IMG/VR virus record: IMGVR_UViG_3300020469_000247
Location: 1 to 24,992 of that record
Length of the DNA stretch: 24,992 nucleotides
DNA from: a virus
Direction: 5' to 3' (one strand)
Below, piece after piece: positions 16,093 through 21,547 of this stretch. The notes beneath the pieces are model-generated. The model ran no database searches and was not told the origin of the DNA. It was given only the letters and a program-made list of their open reading frames with translations. Position numbers and translations under genes: made by a program. Position 1 is the first letter of the stretch; the number at the start of each line of letters is the position of its first letter.

Positions 16093-16356
16093 ATGGAAAT
16101 CATTACTGATGAAAGAATTATCGAGTTGTTGATGATGCTTGTTGGATCAGCTTTACTGGGATTAGTCGGGTTTGTGTGGAAAATAAGCCACAAGGTTTCA
16201 GAAAATTCTAAAAGAATAGATAGTTTATCAAGTATGCAGCAAAAGGATATTGCTCAGCTTAATCGAGATATAGACATGATTATTTCAAAAGTAGACAAAC
16301 AAGGAGAGTGGGCTACTAACAGAATGATGTCAATAGCAAAAGAAATGCCCAGATAA
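16093..16356 (+). CDS. Small membrane protein with N-terminal TM and coiled coil (lysis cassette, possible i-spanin or accessory holin)
   Basis: 87 aa; ribosome site GGGGAA about 7 bases before ATG 16093. One membrane segment at about residues 10-30 (IELLMMLVGSALLGLVGFVW) is followed by a soluble helical part with heptad-like spacing (KVSENSKRIDSLSSMQQKDI and on). The layout, short N-terminus, one TM, coiled coil, is that of inner-membrane spanins (Rz-like) but is shared by other small phage membrane proteins. It is the first gene after a strong terminator, together with two more membrane proteins. No endolysin is present in the window. Confidence 0.75.
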   Translation: MEIITDERIIELLMMLVGSALLGLVGFVWKISHKVSENSKRIDSLSSMQQKDIAQLNRDIDMIISKVDKQGEWATNRMMSIAKEMPR

Positions 16357-16368
16357 AGGATTATATCC

Positions 16369-16776
16369 ATGAGCATGGAATTAATTTCAATGTTAGGAGG
16401 AGGCCTTGCAGGTTTCATATTCCGTTTTATGGCAATGTCTGTGGAAAATCAACAGAAAACTACAGAGATGCTTTTACAAAAACAAACAGCAGCAGATGAC
16501 TCAGCTGATAGGGCTGCTAAGCGTGGCACTCATTTCGGTAGGCGGGTGCTCGTCTTCACCGTCCTCTGGGTACTCGCTGTCGCCCCTTTCGTCGGCGCCC
16601 TCATCGGAGTTGATACGTGGGTTGAAAACGAACGAGCCCCTTGGGACCTCCTTGGAATTTTCTCAGGTGGGTGGACTAAACTCCAAGGAATCATCGTGTT
16701 ACCTGAGCTTCGCGCTGCTCTTCTTGCCGCCGTTGGTTTTTACCTTGGCGGTTCTTCCATTGCGAGAGGTAAATAA
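16369..16776 (+). CDS. Putative three-TM holin
   Basis: 135 aa; AAAGGA lies about 10 bases before ATG 16369. Three hydrophobic segments: about 3-21 (MELISMLGGGLAGFIFRFMA), 58-80 (VLVFTVLWVLAVAPFVGALI) and 107-129 (VLPELRAALLAAVGFYLGGS), with a charged helix between the first two. From memory, the C-terminal part (KLQGIIVLPELRAALLAAVG) resembles the 3-TM holin family linked to gene-transfer-agent release. A holin would form inner-membrane lesions to time lysis. Its codons become GC-rich from about 16525 onward, exactly where a second reading frame (16496-16804) overlaps it; dual coding would explain this better than foreign origin. Confidence 0.6.
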   Translation: MSMELISMLGGGLAGFIFRFMAMSVENQQKTTEMLLQKQTAADDSADRAAKRGTHFGRRVLVFTVLWVLAVAPFVGALIGVDTWVENERAPWDLLGIFSGGWTKLQGIIVLPELRAALLAAVGFYLGGSSIARGK

Positions 16777-16804
16777 GAAAAATGAACGAGAATCAGATGT
16801 TTGA
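16496..16804 (+). CDS. Nested lipoprotein-like ORF inside the holin gene (candidate outer-membrane or unimolecular spanin)
   Basis: In the +1 frame, ATG 16496 begins MTQLIGLLSVALISVGGC, a hydrophobic signal-like stretch ending in a lipobox-like VGGC (Cys codon 16547-16549). A Ser/Pro-rich stretch (SSSPSSGYSLSPLSSAPSSE) follows, as in many small outer-membrane spanins. Near the C-terminus comes a second hydrophobic segment (about 72-92) and a charged tail. The predicted signal overlaps a hydrophilic part of the holin-like frame (DRAAKRGTHFGRR), so its hydrophobicity is not simply a shadow of a TM segment. Nested Rz/Rz1-type genes are a known design; a lipoprotein with a C-terminal TM is the layout of the T1 unimolecular spanin. 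Weak points: no clear Shine-Dalgarno before ATG 16496, no basic residue in the n-region from this start, and Gly instead of Leu/Ala around the lipobox. A TTG at 16406 in frame does follow AGGAGGAGG. Confidence 0.5.
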   Translation: MTQLIGLLSVALISVGGCSSSPSSGYSLSPLSSAPSSELIRGLKTNEPLGTSLEFSQVGGLNSKESSCYLSFALLFLPPLVFTLAVLPLREVNKKNERESDV

Positions 16805-17018
16805 TTTACTTCTCCTAGCTATTGGTATTGTTGCCGCTATGGTAGGAGCAGTTTTATACCGTGTATGGGCAATACCAGCCATGCAGCAAAAGATAGAAAT
16901 TATGGACGAGGAACAAGCCAAAGCTCGTCAACACATTCATGATATGCGAAATACTCTACACGAACACGATACAAGGATCACTGTTCTTGAGGAAACAAAA
17001 CAAGAAACCGTTTCGTAA
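16782..17018 (+). CDS. Small membrane protein with N-terminal TM and coiled coil (possible i-spanin)
   Basis: 78 aa. One membrane segment at about residues 8-30 (LLLLAIGIVAAMVGAVLYRVW) is followed by a charged helix with heptad spacing (QQKIEIMDEEQAKARQHIHD and on to LEETKQE). It overlaps the last 23 bases of the nested lipoprotein frame and starts five bases after the holin-like stop. This N-in, C-out helical layout fits an inner-membrane spanin partner for the nested lipoprotein. The same layout in the 87-aa gene at 16093 means either could be the partner. No family was recognised with certainty. Confidence 0.75.
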   Translation: MNENQMFDLLLLAIGIVAAMVGAVLYRVWAIPAMQQKIEIMDEEQAKARQHIHDMRNTLHEHDTRITVLEETKQETVS

Positions 17019-17025
17019 AAACCAA

Positions 17026-17060
17026 TTGCCTCGCATTCGATTAGCTGAGGCCAAGCTTTT
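17026..17060 (+). terminator. Weak hairpin between lysis genes and microprotein chain
   Basis: GCCTC (17028-17032) pairs with GAGGC (17047-17051), with TT/AA just outside a one-base bulge and a 14-base loop, followed by CTTTT (17056-17060). The stem is short; this may be an attenuator or chance. AAGGA (17065-17069) for the next gene follows. Confidence 0.3.
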
Positions 17061-17077
17061 AAAAAGGAAAAGATACA

Positions 17078-17215
17078 ATGCCAATGGTAGGAAAAAAGAA
17101 ATTTGATTATAGTGCTAAAGGTAAAAAAGCAGCAAAAAGTTACGCAGCTAAATCAGGTAAAAAGATGACTAAAACTAAGCGTAAGGCTGGCATGGGTAAA
17201 AAGAAAGGCTACTGA
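17078..17215 (+). CDS. Basic microprotein, 45 aa (first of the chain)
   Basis: ATG 17078 follows AAAAAGGAAAAG. The product starts MPMVGKKKFDYSAKGKKAAK and ends KAGMGKKKGY, with about 40% Lys/Arg and few hydrophobic residues. A second ATG two codons on (17084) is possible. Its stop overlaps the next start (TGATG). From memory, small proteins with a K-rich FDYSAKGKK-type motif occur in marine phages, but no function is known to me. Binding to DNA or RNA is the natural guess from charge alone. Confidence 0.75.
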   Translation: MPMVGKKKFDYSAKGKKAAKSYAAKSGKKMTKTKRKAGMGKKKGY

Positions 17216-17376
17216 TGGCCAAGAAAAAGAAAAAAGCTAAGCGAGACGCTTGTTATAGTAAAGTAAAAAGCCGTTATACTAAATGGCCTAGTGCTTATGC
17301 TTCAGGAGCTTTAGTTAAATGCCGAAAGGTAGGGGCTAAAAACTGGGGTAATAAAAGCAAGGGTAAGAAAAAGTAA
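17215..17376 (+). CDS. Basic microprotein, 53 aa, with DACYxKVKxRYxxWPSAYASGALVxCRK motif
   Basis: Starts in the previous stop (TGATG) and ends in the next start (TAATG). Between Lys-rich ends it carries a compact, well-conserved-looking core: DACYSKVKSRYTKWPSAYA then SGALVKCRKVGAKNWGNKSK, with two Cys (13 and 36). I recognise this core as a small uncharacterised family carried by marine phages and by large algal viruses; I believe it, or the 78-aa neighbour, is listed as DUF5872, but I cannot confirm. The aromatic core suggests a real mini-fold, unlike the other, mostly disordered, members of the chain. Function unknown. Confidence 0.8.
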   Translation: MAKKKKKAKRDACYSKVKSRYTKWPSAYASGALVKCRKVGAKNWGNKSKGKKK

Positions 17377-17612
17377 TGGCTAAGAAAAAATCAGCTACTT
17401 CAGGTGGTCTAAGAAAATGGTTTGGTCAAAATAAAGGCAAGGGGTGGGTTGATTGTAAAACAGGAAAACCTTGTGGTCGAAAATCTGCCAAAGGAAAAAG
17501 TAAAAGACCTTACCCTGCTTGTCGACCTACAAAATCACAATGTACTTCAGCTAAAAATAAGAAAAAGGGACCTGCTAGGATCTCTTGGAAAAAAGGAAAG
17601 AAAAAGAAATGA
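17376..17612 (+). CDS. Basic microprotein, 78 aa, with GLRKWFxxxKGWVDxKTGKPCGR-type motif and four Cys
   Basis: Coupled to its neighbour by TAATG at the start and ATGA at the stop. It contains GLRKWFGQNKGKGWVDCKTG then KPCGRKSAKG and RPYPACRPTKSQC. The Cys residues are at 27, 33, 49 and 56, a spacing that could bind one zinc ion but is not a classical finger. The core resembles a short family I know from marine phages and giant viruses (uncharacterised). The ends are Lys-rich. It is likely a nucleic-acid-binding protein, by charge only. Confidence 0.8.
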   Translation: MAKKKSATSGGLRKWFGQNKGKGWVDCKTGKPCGRKSAKGKSKRPYPACRPTKSQCTSAKNKKKGPARISWKKGKKKK

Positions 17613-17740
17613 AAAAAACTAAGAAGAAACTAGTTGGCAGGAAGGCTAAATTGGCTGCAATGACTCCCCCTTATAACAAAGTTACTAGAGGGGACGTAAT
17701 CACAGCTGCTAAAAAAAGTAAGCGGGGTAAAAAGAAATGA
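17609..17740 (+). CDS. Basic microprotein, 43 aa
   Basis: ATG 17609 overlaps the previous stop (ATGA), with AAAGGAAAG about 9 bases upstream. The sequence is MKKTKKKLVGRKAKLAAMTP followed by PYNKVTRGDVITAAKKSK and a Lys-rich end. The KLAAMxPPYxKVTRxDVIxAAKK pattern is one I have seen in other marine phage microproteins. A short amphipathic helix (TRGDVITAAKKS) is the only structure visible. Its stop overlaps the next start (ATGA). No function known. Confidence 0.75.
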   Translation: MKKTKKKLVGRKAKLAAMTPPYNKVTRGDVITAAKKSKRGKKK

Positions 17741-17865
17741 AGACTACTTTTAAATGTGCTTGTGGTACAACTACGCGGGCTACGGAAAAAGATGCTTATA
17801 AAGCCATTAATAAAAAAGCTGGTTTAAAAAAAGACTACAAACCCACGGGGAAGAAAAATGGCTAA
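17737..17865 (+). CDS. Basic microprotein, 42 aa, with CxC motif
   Basis: ATG 17737 overlaps the previous stop. The sequence opens MKTTFKCACGTTTRATEKDA and continues with a helix-prone YKAINKKAGLKK. The Cys-x-Cys at 7 and 9 followed by Gly suggests half of a zinc ribbon, so a dimer or partner could complete a metal site; this is speculative. It overlaps the next gene by eight bases, the deepest overlap between adjacent members of the chain. No family recognised. Confidence 0.7.
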   Translation: MKTTFKCACGTTTRATEKDAYKAINKKAGLKKDYKPTGKKNG

Positions 17866-18130
17866 AAAAGGAAAGTCTAGAAGTAAAGGAGCCATGAAAG
17901 GTTGCAATATAGGTAATGGCTGTAAATCAAAAAGAGGAGGCCTTACTGCTAAAGGCCGTCGAATGATTAACCGAAAGACTGGCAGCAAGCTTAAAGCTCC
18001 TCAACCTGGTGGTGGCTCAAGAAAGAAAAGTTATTGTGCAAGATCTGCGGGACAAATGAAGAAGTTCCCAAAGGCTGCAAAAGATCCCAATAGTCGTCTT
18101 CGTAAAGCAAGACGACGGTGGAAATGCTAA
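17858..18130 (+). CDS. Basic microprotein, 90 aa, GGLTAKGRR family (DUF6321-like)
   Basis: Starts within the previous gene with GGGGAAG about 7 bases upstream. The core GGLTAKGRRMINRKTGSKLK (27-46), then APQPGGGSRKKSYCAR (47-62) and KAAKDPNSRLRKARRRWKC (72-90), matches my memory of a small family found in phages and giant viruses (GGLTAKGR motif, DUF6321); this copy is a short form. Cys at 16, 22, 60 and 90. Highly basic throughout. The function is unknown; the frequent occurrence beside packaging or structural genes suggests a virion or genome-associated role. Confidence 0.82.
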   Translation: MAKKGKSRSKGAMKGCNIGNGCKSKRGGLTAKGRRMINRKTGSKLKAPQPGGGSRKKSYCARSAGQMKKFPKAAKDPNSRLRKARRRWKC

Positions 18131-18143
18131 AACAAAGGAAAGA

Positions 18144-18272
18144 ATGTTGGATTTTAATATCGAAAGTATTTTAGGAACTGTATTTTATAGTATCGTAATT
18201 TTCGGACTAGGTGCATTATCTGGTAAAAAGATTTGGAACTGGGTCCGTAAGTTTTTCCCTTGGAATAAGTAA
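18144..18272 (+). CDS. Single-TM microprotein, 42 aa
   Basis: AAAGGAA (18134-18140) precedes ATG 18144 by a few bases. One membrane segment (ESILGTVFYSIVIFGLGALS, about 7-26) is followed by a short, basic, Trp-rich tail (KKIWNWVRKFFPWNK) that should lie on the cytoplasmic face. It is the only hydrophobic member of the chain. The stop overlaps the next start (TAATG). A small holin-like or membrane-anchoring role is conceivable; nothing in the sequence decides it. Confidence 0.7.
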   Translation: MLDFNIESILGTVFYSIVIFGLGALSGKKIWNWVRKFFPWNK

Positions 18273-18421
18273 TGGCTAAGAAACCCACAAAAAAGTTTGC
18301 TCCTCATACAATGTATTCTAAAGACGGTAAAGGAGTAAAAGCCAATACCTTTAAGAAACACCTTGAGCTTAAAAAGAAAGGGTACGGTCATAAAAAGCCT
18401 TCAACTAAAAGGAAAAAGTAA
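18272..18421 (+). CDS. Basic microprotein, 49 aa
   Basis: Begins and ends in TAATG overlaps. It contains PHTMYSKDGKGVKANTFKKH followed by LELKKKGYGHKKPS, a pattern (M-Y-x-x-G-x-x-x-x-A-x-T-x-x-x-H-x-x-x-x-x-x-G-Y-G-H) that I have seen in small marine phage proteins. Aromatic and Gly spacing suggests a small beta-hairpin plus helix. The last member before the terminase genes, translationally coupled to the small terminase candidate. Confidence 0.75.
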   Translation: MAKKPTKKFAPHTMYSKDGKGVKANTFKKHLELKKKGYGHKKPSTKRKK

Positions 18422-18621
18422 TGGACTACAAGACCCTAAACGAAAAGCTGTATTGGTCTCTAATGAATGATTTAGAAGATCCTGAACAACGCAATCCTCA
18501 ATTGTATAAAGTTGTTTTAGATGTTCTTAAAGAAAATAGAGATCAACTAGAGCTTACCGAAAGAAATATTGATAAGGTAATTGAAGAAAAGATTGATCTT
18601 CCATTTAAGTTTGGAACTTAG
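18421..18621 (+). CDS. Putative small terminase subunit
   Basis: 66 aa, coupled to the previous gene by TAATG, with AAAAGGAAAAAG before the start. It is acidic and helical: DYKTLNEKLYWSLMNDLEDP, then PQLYKVVLDVLKENRDQL, and a short LPFKFGT end. In this family of T7-like phages the small terminase (DNA recognition, T7 gp18, 89 aa) is a short helical protein directly before the large subunit, as here. The LPF-type ending after a helix pair fits. No obvious DNA-binding motif, so the call rests mainly on position and layout. Confidence 0.6.
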   Translation: MDYKTLNEKLYWSLMNDLEDPEQRNPQLYKVVLDVLKENRDQLELTERNIDKVIEEKIDLPFKFGT

Positions 18622-18687
18622 GCGTTAAAGCCTGAGTCTAAGAGAGACAAAACAAGTTAGCTTAAGAGCAATCCTAAGTTAACTTTT
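18617..18687 (+). promoter_or_regulatory. Two tandem hairpins before the large terminase gene
   Basis: The first, CTTAGGC (18617-18623) with GCCTGAG (18630-18636), overlaps the upstream stop codon. The second pairs 18654-18666 with 18673-18685 (12 of 13 positions, one G-T) and ends in TTTT (18684-18687), directly before the terminase ribosome site AGGAG (18688-18692). CCTAA (18673-18677) can instead pair with TTAGG (18686-18690), covering that site. Attenuator or translational switch is possible; the AT-rich stem makes strong termination unlikely. Confidence 0.4.
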
Positions 18688-18701
18688 AGGAGAATACTAT
18701 T

Positions 18702-20429
18702 ATGCCAATACCCGAAATAAATAAAGATCTTCTTCCAAAGAATATCCCAGAAGATATAACTGAAGACTTTAGAAATCATTTGCATCAGTGCATGAAGTAC
18801 TTAGGATTAGGTGAGCCTACTCCTCTTCAGTATATGATGGCAGAAAGATTGCAAGACGGTAGAGACGAGTTTCAGCTACAGGCTGGTAGAGGAGCGGGAA
18901 AATCTGTATTAACATCTATGTTTGCTTCGTGGCTTCTACTTAGAAACCCTAATCATGTCATAATGGTGTTATCGGCTACCGCTATAAAGAGTACTGAGTT
19001 TATCAGTATGACTCGTAAAATATTAACTCTTGTCCCATATATGAAGCATTTAGAACCCGGACCTAATACTAGAGATTCCGCTTTTGGTTTTAATGTAGAA
19101 TGTAGACAGACTACGGGACAAGATCTTTCTGTTTTTTCAAGAGGTATCTCGTCACAGATTACTGGATCACACGCAGATACGGTTATTTTAGATGATGTAG
19201 AAATAGAGAAAAACTCAGAGACGGCAGAAGCAAGAGAGAAACTATTAAACAAGGTATGGGAAATTGAACAAATCAGAAACCCCGGTAAAGGACTTATCCG
19301 AATTTTGGGAACTCCTCAAAGCTCAGAGTCTATCTATAATAAACTGCGAGATGCATATCCATGCTTTAAGTTCCCAGCGCTCTTCCCAGATCCAGATTTT
19401 CCGGGACAGATGCGCGATGTTGATACTGATATTCTTGAACTGGGCCTCGAAGTTGGTGAGTCTACACAACCAGAGCGCTTTCCGGATGACCTTCTCGCAG
19501 AGCGTAAGGCAAGAATCGGACCAAAACTATTCAGTCTGCATTATCACTTGGACACCTCTTTGGCTGACCAAGATCGTTACCCGCTTCGGCTTAACGATCT
19601 TATCGTGTTGGATATTGACCACGAAGTCCACCCAGATAAAATAGTATGGTGTTCTGAACCCGCTAAAGATTTACCCTCGTTTGGTTTAAACGGGGATGTT
19701 CTTTCAAAGCCTATGTGGACAGCTGATTCGTATACGCCTTACAAACACACCGTAATGCATATAGACCCCTCTGGTAGAGGTAACGATGAAACGTCTGTTT
19801 GCATAGCCTCTTTTGGAAATGGCTATGTTTGGATACACGAACTTTGGGGTTACGACGGGGGCTATGAAGATGCTTTATTAGAGAAAATAGTAAAGCTTGC
19901 TTTAGATTACCCTGGATTAAAACTCATTAGGTACGAAGAAAACTACGGTGATGGTATGTTTGGTTCTTTGTTAATGCCTCATATATCTCGTTTAGCTGGA
20001 TCTCAAATAGGAATAGAAGGCTATCGAGTAAGTGGTATGAAAGAAGCTCGGATTATAAAAGTACTGGAGCCTGTAATGGCTCAGCATCGTCTGTGCGTTG
20101 ATCGAAAGGTTATTAGGCAGGAAGAGACTCAAAGACAGTTAACCCGCCTGTACGAGCGTCGTGGTGCTTTGAAACACGATGACCGAGTAGATGTTTTAGC
20201 AGCCTCAGTGGAATACTTTGAACACACTCTTGGTATTGATGTTGATGAAATGATTGCAAAGAACGAACACGCACAACAAATGAATCTCATTGAAAGCTGG
20301 GAAGACGATAACCGCCGAGCCCCGTTGATACTGGGAGATCGTATGTCCGGCGCATCAAGAATTAGAACACTTAATCCTCAAGAAACAAATAAAACTGTTT
20401 TTGGACAAAGGCGAAGAAAATGGCGTTGA
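18702..20429 (+). CDS. Large terminase subunit (packaging ATPase/nuclease, T7 gp19-like)
   Basis: The motor that pumps DNA into the head and cuts it. At 575 aa it is near T7 gp19 (586 aa). Walker A is AGRGAGKS (about 61-68), Walker B VILDDVE (161-167), coupling motif GTPQS (203-207). The C-terminal RNase H-like nuclease shows MHIDPSGRGNDETSV (352-366, first acidic residue Asp355), YEENYGDG (411-418) and KHDDRVDVLA (about 500-510). All key acidic residues are present. Ribosome site AGGAG is 9 bases before ATG 18702. A patch of GC-richer codons (about 19376-19620) differs from the rest of the gene, perhaps a recombination segment. The 3' end overlaps the next gene by ten bases. Confidence 0.97.
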   Translation: MPIPEINKDLLPKNIPEDITEDFRNHLHQCMKYLGLGEPTPLQYMMAERLQDGRDEFQLQAGRGAGKSVLTSMFASWLLLRNPNHVIMVLSATAIKSTEFISMTRKILTLVPYMKHLEPGPNTRDSAFGFNVECRQTTGQDLSVFSRGISSQITGSHADTVILDDVEIEKNSETAEAREKLLNKVWEIEQIRNPGKGLIRILGTPQSSESIYNKLRDAYPCFKFPALFPDPDFPGQMRDVDTDILELGLEVGESTQPERFPDDLLAERKARIGPKLFSLHYHLDTSLADQDRYPLRLNDLIVLDIDHEVHPDKIVWCSEPAKDLPSFGLNGDVLSKPMWTADSYTPYKHTVMHIDPSGRGNDETSVCIASFGNGYVWIHELWGYDGGYEDALLEKIVKLALDYPGLKLIRYEENYGDGMFGSLLMPHISRLAGSQIGIEGYRVSGMKEARIIKVLEPVMAQHRLCVDRKVIRQEETQRQLTRLYERRGALKHDDRVDVLAASVEYFEHTLGIDVDEMIAKNEHAQQMNLIESWEDDNRRAPLILGDRMSGASRIRTLNPQETNKTVFGQRRRKWR

Positions 20430-20884
20430 ACGTAGTAACCGGGATTGGACCCCGCGTTGGCTCGTCTTTTGTCATGCAGCAATGTAAAGAAAACAAGTTA
20501 GAAGTTAATGGAACAAAGTTTTTAGGGGGTATTCTTCCAAAAGAAGGTAACCCAAAAGGATATTACGATCTGTTTCCGTGGGATGTATCTACTCTTCAAC
20601 ACGGTATAGCAAAGGTATGGCCTATACAACTACATTCTATTTCAGCCCCCGTCAATAGAATGGTCATACTTAAACGAAGAGATCTCACGGAACAGATCAA
20701 TTCCTGTTTACGTCAAATAGAACGGGAGCCTTTTGATATCAAAGCGACACCGGAAGAAATTATTACGATGTCAGACTACAAACTAAATAAGTGGTTATCT
20801 AAAAACAAAGTAGACCACTGTTCGTATTATACAGAAGACTTAGACTCTAGTATAGACGAAATAATAAAATTTTTAGGAGATTAA
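20420..20884 (+). CDS. Small sulfotransferase-like P-loop protein, 154 aa
   Basis: Overlaps the terminase end by ten bases. The N-terminus VVTGIGPRVGSSFVMQQ (5-21) resembles the PAPS-binding loop of sulfotransferases (GxPRSGTS-type), and NRMVILKRRDLTEQINSCLR (79-98) resembles the family's conserved basic strand-helix (RDP-type). At 154 aa it is much shorter than typical sulfotransferases (250-300 aa) and may be a minimal or non-catalytic form, or a related nucleotide kinase-like fold. Residues such as Trp53 and Trp67 may shape a pocket. The substrate is unknown: host surface glycan or a phage structure would be guesses. Confidence in the fold is moderate, in the activity low. Confidence 0.55.
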   Translation: MALNVVTGIGPRVGSSFVMQQCKENKLEVNGTKFLGGILPKEGNPKGYYDLFPWDVSTLQHGIAKVWPIQLHSISAPVNRMVILKRRDLTEQINSCLRQIEREPFDIKATPEEIITMSDYKLNKWLSKNKVDHCSYYTEDLDSSIDEIIKFLGD

Positions 20885-20885
20885 T

Positions 20886-21536
20886 ATGGGTGCTGTATTA
20901 GCTGCAGGGCTTGGAATGGGCGCTATTGGCGCTGCTGGCGGAATACTGGGAGCTATTGGTGGACAACAAGATGCTCAGGCTCAGTATTTAGCCAATAAAA
21001 TAGAAGTTGAAAGAAACAACTTTGAGAATAGCTTAAAAAACGATAAACAAAACATGGCGTTAGCTAGAAAAAACGCTCAAATTCGTTTTAATAATGCAAA
21101 AATAGGAGAAGCGGCTGTTAAGAACTACTCGGATACTCTTCGAGATAATAAAACAATGTTTGCGGCTGCTTCTAAGCAGAGCGCAAAAAATCTTATTTCC
21201 AGCTTTGCTACAATGGAAGCACGAGCAACCGGAAAAAATCTTCGGGGTGGTATGCAAGCTAGGTTTAAAGCTTTAGCCACTGAAAAAGGAAAAGAACAAA
21301 GATCTGCTTTAGTTTTAGAAAAGTTTAGAATGGATACTAGTGCTGAGAACGTTTATCAAAACGCGTTATCTCAACGAGATCTTATGACTAGAGGAGAAGC
21401 TAATATTTATATGCCGGGTTCTACAGGAATAGCTCCTGGTAGTGGAACTCTAAACTTGATTGCTGGCTTATTAGGTGGTGGCGCTAGCGGATTTGCTTCC
21501 GGTGTTTCCACAGGGGCTACTCTTAAAGAGCTATAA
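20886..21536 (+). CDS. Internal virion protein, T7 gp14-like
   Basis: 216 aa (T7 gp14 is 196). The N-terminal Gly/Ala-rich hydrophobic stretch (VLAAGLGMGAIGAAGGILGA, about 3-22) and Gln/Asp-rich continuation (IGGQQDAQAQYLANKIEVER) are typical of gp14-type internal core proteins, which form the outer-membrane part of the channel through which T7-like phages eject DNA. A long charged helix (about 35-170) and a second Gly/Ser-rich hydrophobic stretch near the end (LIAGLLGGGASGFASGVSTG, about 190-209) complete the picture. Ribosome site AGGAG is 7 bases before ATG 20886. It follows the packaging genes, not the tail tube genes as in T7. Confidence 0.75.
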   Translation: MGAVLAAGLGMGAIGAAGGILGAIGGQQDAQAQYLANKIEVERNNFENSLKNDKQNMALARKNAQIRFNNAKIGEAAVKNYSDTLRDNKTMFAAASKQSAKNLISSFATMEARATGKNLRGGMQARFKALATEKGKEQRSALVLEKFRMDTSAENVYQNALSQRDLMTRGEANIYMPGSTGIAPGSGTLNLIAGLLGGGASGFASGVSTGATLKEL

Positions 21537-21547
21537 AGGAAAGTTAA

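Noticed and set aside
16406-16495. TTG 16406 as start of the nested lipoprotein frame
   Set aside because: The AGGAGGAGG before it also encodes Gly residues of the holin-like protein, and it would add 30 basic and aromatic residues in front of the signal segment. ATG 16496 gives a more normal lipoprotein signal, though without a clear ribosome site.
19264-19644. 126-codon + strand frame nested in the large terminase
   Set aside because: It starts at TTG with no Shine-Dalgarno sequence, the product has no recognisable features, and the overlap is over a conserved enzyme core. It is kept only as a remark on the codon patch.
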